A stretch of DNA of 64,000 bases from Ariolimax columbianus (Eukaryota; Mollusca; Gastropoda; Stylommatophora; Arionidae), in the NCBI GenBank assembly GCA_036924085.1, contig JAVGWX010000019.1, positions 16,443,131 to 16,507,130 on the forward strand, given 5' to 3'. Every line of letters begins with the position of its first letter. Position 1 is the stretch's first letter. The notes beneath the pieces are model-generated. The model made no database searches. It saw nothing but the letters and a program-made list of their open reading frames with translations, and was not told the origin of the DNA. Shown here piece after piece: positions 10,801 to 22,800 of this stretch. The translations under genes and the position numbers were made by a program.

Positions 10801-13800
10801 ATGACATGAGGGCAGGTAACACAGCCACGTGAATTTTTGCACGGCCTGGTGCCTGGGAGGCTATGAGGGCTGGTGTGTAGGCGACTACTGACCAGCAAGT
10901 CCCTCAGGTTCCTGTCACGCTTGTAGGCGACAAGGGGAGGATCGGGAAAAACTTTGCGAGTGGCAGGATCAGAGTGAAGGATAGGGAGATGGCAGAATAG
11001 GATATCCCGGACAGAGACGCTGTGAGGGTGATAGGTGAGGACGAGTTTCACACGGTCAGAGGGAGGACGGCAGGTGGGAGTGAGGGAGTCTTTGCGGGAG
11101 ATAAGAAGAACCCGCTGAAGAGCGGAGGAGAGAGTGGTCTCAGGGTAGAGTCGCTTGCGGAAGAAGTCAAGCATCTCGTGGGCCCTGAGAAGGAAGTCAT
11201 CGTCATCCTGACATAGGCGTCGGAGGCGGAGGAGTTGGGAGAAAGGAAGCGAATCGCGGCAGGATAGGGGATGGGAGGAAGTGTAGAGGAGGTAGTTGTG
11301 GGCGTCAGTGCGTTAATTGAAGTTTTTGTAGAACATTTCAGCCCTCTAGCTTATGGGAAAGTTGGTTAAAATTGGAGAAATAGAAGTCCATACATCTGGA
11401 CAACGGCCATGTCAAGTTAAATAAAAGCTTTTAACCCTTTAGACCCTAAGCCTCGATATAAGAAATATCTATTCATAATACCAGGGAGATACTTCTTTGA
11501 CTCACTCTCTAACTATTAATTTACAAGTATACAATAAGAGTTAACAACTGCACTGATGGAAATATAATAAATGTTTCAGAACAAAATATTGTTAACTGTT
11601 TGGGTGTATTTGGTTAAAAAGGTGTCTCAGTGGGTGAAAATGAGTTGTTTATATGCATTCATCTTTCCATGTGGTCTATCTTCGGTAGATAGCTCTTTCT
11701 ATGTGGTCTATCTTCGGTAGATAGCTCTTTCCATGTGGTCTATCTTCGGTAGATAGCTCTTTCTATATAGTCTATCTTCGGTAGATAGCTCTTTCTATAT
11801 GGTCTATCTTCGGTAGATAGCTCTTTCTATATGGTCTATCTTCGGTAGATAGCTCTTTCTATATGGTCTATCTTCGGTAGATAGCTCTTTCTATATGGTT
11901 TATCTTCGGTAGATAGCTCTTTCTATATGGTCTATCTTCGGTAGATAGCTCTTTCTATATGGTCTATCTTCGGTAGATAGCTCTTTCTATATGGTCTATC
12001 TTCGGTAGATAGCTCTTTCTATATGGTCTATCTTCGGTAGATAGCCATTGTTTTGTTCATGTATGGATATGTAGAAAAAGTAATGACTTGTGAGTAAAAG
12101 AATGTTTTATTTTCCCTTTTATAATAAAAACTATTTCACCGCAATCTATTTTATACGAATGTGCATCCTCATACATCAGATTTCTCTATTCGATTCTATT
12201 CTGTCATTCAGTTGTGAATGAGTTAGTTCATGAAGGTAAATAGTCTCACTAAGTTGTGTGGAAGTTTTGTCGAGAGAGAAATAACTAATGTGGCGAATTA
12301 GTTGAAACGATTAAAAAATAATTATGATTTAATAAACTGAGTTCAAAAAAATAATTATGATTTAATGAACTGAGTTCGTATTCTTGATGTTGAGATATTC
12401 AAATAATATTCTAATAAACGAGATTGGACAGTCAAATGTAAACAAAACACTGCCAACCTGTGAAAGGCAAGAATGACTCGATTGACTTCGACCAGAGATC
12501 TCTGCAGCACCACAGCAATTTTACAAGCCAAATTCAAGGGCGAGCACATACGCAGGTCGTTGAAGGCTGTGAGGATGTGGTTGCAGTAGGCCACCAAAGG
12601 GTAGAATTCCAGCAAGGATGTAGGAGGGTAAAGCTGGCCGGTCTGGAAATATATTGTTCAGCGTAAGAATCTTCTTTTTCCTAGTTTGTTATCAGACATC
12701 TACATTAATGGTTCTACTAAAATCATTTCTGTGTCTTCTTTTTACGAGGTGGGTTGTGTTGATTTATGCTTTAAGCCTTGAAAAAGAAAAAGTCTCCTGA
12801 TGTTAATTGATCAACTGTCCCCCTCTTATGGAGCCAAAGTGGTGCTCTAGTGGATACCTGGCCATGCTGGTGGATACCTGGCCGTGCTGGTGGATACCTG
12901 GCCGTGCTGGTGGATACCTGGCTGTGCTGGTGGATACCTGGCCGTGCTGGTGGATATCTGGCCCGTGCTGGTGGATACCTGGCCACGCTAGTGGATACCT
13001 GGCCGTTCTGGTGGATACCTGGCCGTACTGGTGGATACCTGGCCGTGCTGGTGGATACCTGGCCGTGCTAGTGGATACCTGGGCATGGTAGTGGATACCT
13101 GGCCACGCTAGTGGCTACCTGGCCGTGCTGGTAGATACCTGGCCGTGCTGGTGGATACCTGGCCATGCTGGTGGATACCTGGCCATGCTGGAGTCCCAGC
13201 AAATGAGAAGATTGATCAGTTGACTACAAGCGGAGCATGCTACCACAGCTACTACCTAGTATCACACTGCAGACAGATCCTGAGAAACAACTATAGACAG
13301 GAATGACTAAATCAGTGGGCTACATCCCAGACGGGCCAAATATGTTTTAGACACCAAGCAAAAGCAGATCCCCAGGACCTATCCAAGCAATTGAACAGGA
13401 GACTGATCTTCAAGCTGAGAACATGCCATGCCCTAATCTCAACAAATATCTTAATAGAACAGATCACCTATGTGAACCAAATCGCAGATTCCGTTACCCG
13501 AGTGAGGAACCATATCACAGATTCCGTCACCCGAGTGAGGAACCAGTGCTCCTGACCCTGTGCTCAGAGCTAACCGACCTACAAAACACTCTACATATCC
13601 ACACAAAACTGAAGAAAGCATGCAATTTTGTCCGGGAGGCTTTGGGCTGTCAAGAGCTGAAGGGATTACATATTATTATTACCTAAACCACTACCACCAT
13701 CATCATCACCACTAGCATCATCATCATCACCACCATTGTCATCACCACTAGCATCATCATCATCACCACTAGCATCATCATCATCACCACTAGCATCATC

Positions 13801-16800
13801 ATCATCACCACCATTGTCATCACCACTAGCATCATCATCATCACCACTGTTGTCATCACCACTAGCATCATCATCATCATCACCACTAGCATCATCATCA
13901 CCACCTTTGTCATCACCACTAGCATCATCATCATCACCACTAGCATCATCATCATCATCATTGTTGTCATCACCACTAGCATCATCATCACCACTAGCAT
14001 CATCATCATCACCACTAGCATCATCATCACCACCATTGTCATCACCACTAGCATCATCAACATCACCACTAGCATCATCATCACCATCATCATCATCATC
14101 AATCATAAACAACTTGAACTGATACACAAAATAACTTAGAAAAACATGCACATTCAAGTACCTGGCACAGGGAAGAGAATAGTAAAAGAACACATTCAAG
14201 GCATCAGAAATATTAAAGTAAAGTCATTCCAATATTGTCTCACCTGAGCAGACACTAATCCTAAAGGCAAACCTCCAGTAGTAAGACCCAGTAGATTGTA
14301 TGATTGCATATTCTCCTCAAACCTGCAATAGCACTTCATGTTTCAAACATCTGTCAGCAAAATCTGTCTAATTTTATCTTCAATAAATTTTTTTCACAAG
14401 TCACAAGCATTTCATTTACGTTTTGTTCAACAATAAAAATAGAAACAATATATGTTATAATAATAAGTTCGCTTAAGCGCCCAAGGCCAATTGCATCGAT
14501 TGGCCACATCCATGACCCTCTGCTGCAGCATAGCTCCAGGTCTCGCCCAGAGTGAAGGTGAAGGTTGCTATCTGCTGGAGCTACAGTGTGCAGGGACATC
14601 CTCTTCTGTGCCTCCAGCTATTCGAGGGAAGACTTTTGGCGCTGAGGAACAACCTGTGAAGTATCTTGTGGGCCAGAGTTTTCTGGCCTAGTCATACGAC
14701 ATGATCGAACAAAGAAACTCGGCTTTGGTCAAGTGTTTCTGAGATTGGGTGGAGGTCTGTTTTAGCAGAGACCTCCACATTGCGAGCGTAGTCATGCCAT
14801 CGGATGCCCAAGATACACCGCTGGTTGCGCATGTGGAAGGCCTCCAGTCTCGACATGTCATGTTTCAGTAATGAGCTATATTTATAAAATAACCAACAAC
14901 TATTACCTTCTGTAAAAACTTTGGTACAGACTTCCTGTAAGAGGACCAGGGTAGACCAAGCTGTTCCACTTCTTACCTGAACAAAAGTACTCGAAGGACT
15001 ACTCAGTTATTCATACAATACCTAAACACGTTTTTAAGTACTTACTGGATTAATTAATAGCATTGCCTGGAATTAATCTGTTATCAAGGCAGTCTGCCTG
15101 ATGGGATACTAGAGAGCTGCACCGTGATGAAGCCAAGCATAGCACAACCGCCCGGAGGACTGCAGCCCCCCTTCATCAACACGCTTAAAATATCTACAAC
15201 CTGCCATTTAATGCCGTTTTCAGGGCACACAAAAGAGTAAACTTACTCATTGTGGGCATTAAACAACAACAACACCCTATAGTTTAACGTAATGAACATT
15301 TGTGGCTCTGTTACTACCTTAATAACGTGTAATATTCAGTTCAGTTCATCCCATTACCCATCAGGTCGTTGGGGCACACATGAAGACACTCCCAAAATAC
15401 CCATCGGCAAATCGGAAGTTTGTGATAAGCAATAGATTTTGTTTTTTGTCCTCATGTGTGACTCTTAGGCTTGAAATCACCTACCAGCGCCCATCTCCTC
15501 TCCAAGCTGCGGTGGGCCAACATCTGCATTTAACCTGGAGGAGCCCGTCCCCCCAGGCGAGCCATTGCCTCGTTAGCCTAGAGCCTCACGGTTCTAGTTG
15601 CCCAGTGTGTACCCCGAGGAGGTGAGGTTGGCTTGTGAGCTCACTTAATCGGCAGGCTACTAATTTCACTTTTCACTCTTCCAGGGAAGAGCTAGCTGAC
15701 CTCAGCGCCACTGGAATGTGTAATATAGGTCACAATTAATACTTCGGCTGACCCATTTAGACTCCAGGCCCAGGTACAACATACACTTTATCCACCCCCT
15801 CTCATAGGTCCTGTCTGTAGCCATCTTACATCTGGTACCCTAAATCTAGTTCATAATTTTCATTTCAGCTTCTATAATTCTTCAAAAAGTTTCTTCAATT
15901 TCGCCTCCTGCCTTCCTTCAGTGGTCTGTGGCTGTTCTGTGATGGTATCGGAATCCCTTCTAAAAAATTCTCATGGTAGAAAAGAAGTCGAACAGGAACA
16001 CTCACTTTTTATTAGCTTCTCTCAGAGACATGCTGAAATAACGAAGTGCTGCTCGTTCAAATATTGGGGCCAGTAACCCTCGGAAGTCAGCACCAACCCG
16101 ACTAAACGACAGACCGAAATACATGCACTGTCCCAGGATGGAATCAAGTCGTCCTCCGCTACCTGCGTCAAGGTCATTTTCCAGGGTCATCAAAAACTGT
16201 GATATCTGTAAATTGTCAAAATAAATACATAAAATAATTTGTTGTGGGGGACGATGAGGCTAACGTCTGGTCAGGCAAAACCCACTAATCAGAGAATGTT
16301 AGTCAGGGTCAGGAGAAATATACTGGCCAAGACCCTCACATGGCCTCCTCATTTTTCGTCCTGGAAATGGGCTGTTGTCGAGGACAACAGTCTGGCTAAC
16401 AAGGCGAGGTTCGGCGTGATCTCTGTAGTAGTGAGCAACACGCAGATGAGGATAAGCATAGCACAACCCCGTGGAGGATTCCCGGTCCACCTTCATCAGC
16501 ACGCTCGAGATGTGAGGAAAGCTACTGCAACCCGTCACTTAACGCCCTTTACGCAAGTTACATCATCAAGACAAAACCGTCCGATGATGTGGTCATCATC
16601 GCTTGCAATGGGCAACTAATAATAATAATAGTATCGTTTTACTTGACTCCTCTTCTACCATGGAATGATGATGCCTTCTACAGTGGGATTGAGTTGTCTT
16701 CTACCATGTGATGAATTTGTTTCCTAACATGGGACATAGGTATCTTCTACAATGGGATGAGTTTGTCTTCTACCATAGGATATAGGTATCCTCTACCATG

Positions 16801-19800
16801 GAATATAGGCATCTTCTACCATGGGATGATGGTGTCTTCTACCATGGGATGAAGGTGTCTTCTACCATGGGACATAGGTGTCTTCTACCATTGGACATAG
16901 GTATCCTCTACCATGGAATATAGGCATCTTCTACCATGGGATGAAGGTGTCTTCTATCATGGGATGAAGGTGTCTTCTACCATGGGATGAAGGTGTCTTC
17001 TATCATGGGATGAAGGTGTCTTCTACCATGGGATGAAGGTGTCTTCTATCATGGGATGAAGGTGTCTTCTATCATGGGACATAGGTGTCTTCTACCATGG
17101 GACAAAGGAGTCTTCTACCATTGGACATATATGCCTTCTACCATTGGACATAGGTATCTTCTACCATTGGACATAGGAGTCTTCTACCATGGGACATAGG
17201 AGTCTTCTACCATTGGACATAGGAGTCTTCTACCATGGGACATAGGTGTCTTCTACCATTGGACATAGGTGTCTTCTACCATGGGACATAGGAGTCTTCT
17301 ACCATTGGACATAGGAGTCTTCTACCATGGGACATAGGTGTCTTCTACCATGGGACATATATGCCTTCTACCATTGGACATAGGTGTCTTCTACCATTGG
17401 ACATAGGTGTCTTCCACCATTGGACATAGGTGTCTTCTACCATTGGACATAGGTGTCTTCTACCATTGGACATAGGTGTCTTCTACCATTGGACATAGGT
17501 GTCTTCTACCATTGGACATAGGTGTCTTCTACCATTGGACATAGGTGTCTTCTACCATGGGACATAGTTATCTTCTACCATTGGACATAGGTGTCTTCTA
17601 CCATGGGACATAGGTATCTTCTACCATGGGACATAGGTGTCTTCTACCATGGGACATAGGTGTCTTCTACCATGGGACATAGGTGTCTTCTACCATGGGA
17701 CATATATGCCTTCTACCATTGGACATAGGTATCTTCTACCATTGGACATAGGTATCTTCTACCATAGGACATAGGTGTCTTCTACCATGGGACATATATG
17801 CCTTCTACCATTGGACATAGGAGTCTTCTACCATTGGACATAGGCATCTTCTACCATGGGACATAGGTATCTTCTACCATGGGGCATATATGCCTTCTAC
17901 CATTGGACATAGGTATCTTCTACCATGGGACATAGGTATCTTCTACCATTGGACATAGGTATCTTCTACCATGAGATGAAAATGTCATCTTTTTCTTTAA
18001 CTTGTGGCTTGCAGTTGCTACAGGACGGGGCAGCCTATGTCGCAGGTTACATGACTACTGTCTGTTCTTTGCTTCAAATTCTGCCCCAACTAACACATGG
18101 GTTAAGTATATATATATATATTTTTGGAAATTTGAAAATTTCTGATAGACGTCTATTCACCAGGACACCCCCATATGCGCTCAATTAAATTCCATTCATC
18201 GTCTAAAGTGCCAACGATACCACAAACTCAGTAGCCCCTGCAATGGTTCTTAAATTTTCTCATGGCTTCATCAGGTACTCTTTTACAGCTGGGCCAACAT
18301 TGAAGAAGTATCAATATTAAAACTAAATATCTAATGTGTTCTGTGCTATCGAAAAATTGCAGAAATTTACAATGTAGCAAATAGCTGATATTTACAATGT
18401 GGTAAATAGCTTATATTTACAATGGTAAGTGGCTGACACTTACAATGTAGCAGATATTTACAATGTAACAATGTAGCAATTAACTGATATTTAAAATGTA
18501 GAAATTGCTTAAATTTACAATGTGGTAAAAAGCTGACATTTACAATGTTACTAGAACATCAAAAAGAATTATTTTTCTTTTACAATGACACAAATACAAA
18601 ATTAGGGATCAAGATGCTGAGCAGCGCATGAGCTGTGGTCAGCGACCCATAGCTGACTGCTAGAGTCAGGGCCAGCGAACCAGAGCTGCCAAGACCCTTC
18701 TACAACTCCACGAGGTGATCCTGGATAAAAGGCTGCAGCAAGGCAGACTGGCTAAGAAGAAGGGATCGAAGAGGAAATGCTAACCCAGTACTCAAAAACT
18801 GCTTGCTGAAGTCAGATAAGTAGGACCGAAATGTGCAAATATCGCAGTCAAGCTGTAAACTACGACAACGCATTCCGTTCTCTGGACTACATTCTGCTAT
18901 TTAAGCCCTTTCAGGGTTTGGTAGTCGGAGATTGAGAATGAACGAAGCCAAGCCAAGCCAAATACAAAATGATCTCATCAAGAACACTGAACAACTTAAA
19001 TGAAAAAAACTGACTAATGGTAGGGGGGAGTGGGGAGCGGAATACAGGGGGCATGAACAATCCAATCGTTAACTGGTCACTTTGTGACAAAACTACACTA
19101 CTAGAGACAGGGTTTGGACCCGCACAAGATTAACTTCCTGTCGAGGAATGGGTCGCTTATGACATGATTTTATACAGAGCTTTACAGAAACAACATTAGA
19201 TATTACAATAATCTTTATTCTTGTGTGTAACTTGTTCTGTTTATTGAGTGTGCCACAAGTGCAGGGTGTGATCGGATATATGTAGGTTTTGAAATACGCA
19301 TCATTCTGCAAAGTGATCATTCTACGTAAGCCAGAGACTGTCTGTGTTTGAGAGCAAGTGTAGAATAGTAGGTTACCGGTAATTCCATTCAAGAATTTTG
19401 CTGCATCGATCTTTGCTTATGTCATCTTGTTACCAGAGTCGAACATTTCAGACCGGCTGCCTTCTAACATATTACTTTTCCCCAGTAATGCTCAATTCCT
19501 CGTAGCCATTTCTACAATGGCAGAGATCTTTGAAATGTCATTCATGCAACACTTATCTGTTAAATTTGTAAGCATGCCAACGTATTAGTGATTCATACTT
19601 CCCCTCATGTGGATTCATGTGCAGTCGCTAACTCTTGTCTTTTTTTTTATTAGTAACCAGAAGACAGCTATTTCAGCTTCTCTCAATCTTTTTAACGTTA
19701 AGGAACTTATTTCAGATCTTCTTCTGTATTTGACCTTAAAAGAACATTCTTTTTTTTAGTTGTGGCATAGTTTACAGTAAGACTGCGTCTTTCGACCATA

Positions 19801-22800
19801 CATATTTTGGGGGCTGGGTTTGCCTTATCTATTAATTATCTATTATCTCAGCCAGGCGGGGAGGAAGACTAACGTCTGGTCAGGCAAAATATACTGATCA
19901 GACATGTTAGTCAGGGTCAGGCAAAACATACTAATCAGACATGTTTGTCAGGGTCAGGCAAAACATACTGATCAGACATGTAAGTCAGGGTCAGGCAAAA
20001 TATACTGATCAGACATGTTAGTCTGGGTCAGGCTGGCCAAAACCCTCACCTCGGATTCTCAGTAGTCCTTCCTGGAAACTGGCTAACGAGGTGTGGGATC
20101 GACGTGGACTGGTTGGGGTGTGAAGAGATTGGCAGATTAAGTGGAAGAGACGGGTGGGTTGAGGAGGAGGAAAGAGTGAAATATGGATGTGAAACAGGGA
20201 AGGGTTTGTTGAGGAGAAGCTTGAGTCTTTGAACTGAGGGCTGTGCATGTGGCTGGCAACACCACTATTTAAAAAAAACTATTACTATGATACTGCACTG
20301 CAAATGAATCAGGTTTCCCTAAAAGGTAAGCCAAATTCAGTGTTGGAGCTATGCTTCGACAGAAGGCTAGAATCAGGTTTCCCTAAAAGCCAGTTAAGTT
20401 AAGCCAAATTCAGTGTTGGATCTATGCTTCAACAGAAGGCTAGAATCAGGTTTCCCTAAAAGCCAGTTAAGGTAAGCCAAATTCAGTGTTGGATCTATGC
20501 TTCAACAGAAGGCTAGAATCAGGTTTCCGTAAAAGCCAGTTAAGGTAAGCCAAATTCAGTGTTGGATCTATGCTTCAACAGACGGCTAGAATCAGGTTTC
20601 CCTAAAAGCCAGTTAAGGTAAGCCAAATTCAGTGTTGAACCTAATAAAAAAAGTAAAGTGGAAATTCAGCAGAATTAACCGCTGGTTGAAAATTTGAGTT
20701 TTTGAAGACTCCATTGTACTAAGCGCAGCCTGTGAGAGATAGAGTAGCCAGTGCCCTTCCTTGCTGTTTTTATTTTCCCTAACTCGTGCATCAGGTACCC
20801 ATTTACAGCTGTGTTGACTAGAGAAGTGGTCCTCGATTAAAATCACGGCCCTGATATTTTTTAGTCTCCGGGCAGGATTGGAACCGATGTACGCTGTTAC
20901 CACAGAAAATAGCAAACTGCTCGCTATGAACTGAGCTAAAGGGGCTACCCTGTGTTGGACCTATACTTCAACAAATGATTGAGCCGGCAGGAGTTTGATT
21001 GATTGAGCTTCCGCACATGTTGTTGATTGTCTGATGAGCGTGGTGGTAGAGCACTTGCTTTTCACAGCAGAGGTTCGCCGTTCAACTCCTATTACTCTAC
21101 ATGCTCCAGCTGAGCCAGCTGCAAATAGGCACCCGGCTTACCGTTAGGAAAGGACAGGCAGCAAGGAAGGGAACTGGCCACCCCACTTCATAAACAAGCA
21201 AATTAAAGTTTGTAATACTTCATCTCAGACAGCAATGTCTGATAAGAAAATACTTTAACCATACTAGACAATCTATGTTATGGAATCCACAGGGCAAAAG
21301 AAATAGAGGAGACCAAAATGTACGTGGAAAAGGTAGCTTGACACAAACATTAAGAATAACAACTGGGTTATCCAGTGCTGACATCTAGAACATAAAATAA
21401 CTACAATTTCAAAATTAAAAATAAAAACATATCCACATCCACATTTCCCAAATGTGGATTATGGGTATCCTTTCACTATATGTGGATTATGGGTTTCCAT
21501 TCATCCCATGTGGATTATGGGTCCCATTCACCCCATGTAGATTCTGACTCTATTTATCCAATGTGGATTATGAGTCCCCATTCACCCCATGTAGATTCTG
21601 ACTCTATTTATCCAATGTGGATTATGAGTCCCCATTCACCCCATGTAGATTCTGACTCTATTTATCCCATGTGGATTATGAGTCCCTATTCAACCTATGT
21701 AGATTCTGAGTCATCATCGCCTCATGTGGATTCTTGGTCCTGATTCATCCCTAGATGCTTACCAGGAAAAAAACTGGTTACTAGGAAAAAGGCTAGTTAC
21801 CGGTAACAAAAACTGTTTACCAGGAACAAAAACTGTTTACCAGGAACAAAAACTGGTTACTCATAACTAAACACTGCTTACCAGGAAAAATACTGGTTAC
21901 CGGTAACAAAAAATGTTCATCAGGAACAAAAACTGGTTACTCATAACAAGAACTGGTTACTCAGAACTAAAACTGGTTAATCAGAACAAAAACTGGTTAC
22001 TCAGAACAAAAACTGGTTACCAGAAACAAAAACTGGTTAACAGGAACAAAAACTGCTTACCAGGAACAAAAACTGGTTACTCATAACAAAAACTGCTTCC
22101 CAGGAACAAAAACTGGTTACTCATAACAAGAACTGGTTACTCAGAACAAAAACTGGTTACTCAGAACTAAAACTGGTTACTCAGAACAAAAACTGGTTAC
22201 TCAGAACAAAAACTGGTTACCAGAAACAAAAACTGGTTAACAGGAACAAAAACTGCTTACCAGGAACAAAAACTGGTTACTCATAACAAAAACTGCTTCC
22301 CAGGAACAAAAACTGGTTACTCATAACAAAACTGCTTACCAGGACAACAACTGGTTACTCATAACAAGAACTGGTTACTCAGAACAAAAACTGGTTACTC
22401 AGAACAAAAACTGGTTACTCGGAACAAAAACTGGTTACTCAGAACAAAAACTGGTTACTCAGAACAAAAACTGGATACTCAGAACAAAAACTGCTTACCA
22501 GGAATAAAAACTGGTTACTCAACAATAACTGATTACCAGGAACAAAAACTGCTTACCAGGAACAAAAACTGGTTACTCAAAACAAAAACTGCTTCCCAGG
22601 AACAAAAACTGGTTACTCATAACAAAACTGCTTACCAGGACAACAACTGGTTACTCCAAACAAAAACTGGTTGCTCATAACAAAAACTAGTCCCTCAGAA
22701 TAAAAACTGTTTGCCAGTACAAAAACTGGTTACTCAAAACAAGAACTGGTTTCTCATAACAATAACTGCTTACCAGGAAAAAAAACTAGTTACTCAGAAC

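Noticed and set aside
11655..12048. CRISPR-like array
   Set aside because: Units are contiguous without unique spacers and the sequence is eukaryotic.
12807..13091. Trp/Gly/Ala-rich frames of 73-94 codons
   Set aside because: 20-bp minisatellite read in several frames.
13666..14199. Asp/Ala/Ser-rich 177-codon frame resembling an acidic mineralisation protein
   Set aside because: Product of the CATCAT/ACTAGC array; all frames are open and there are no signal peptide or splice sites.
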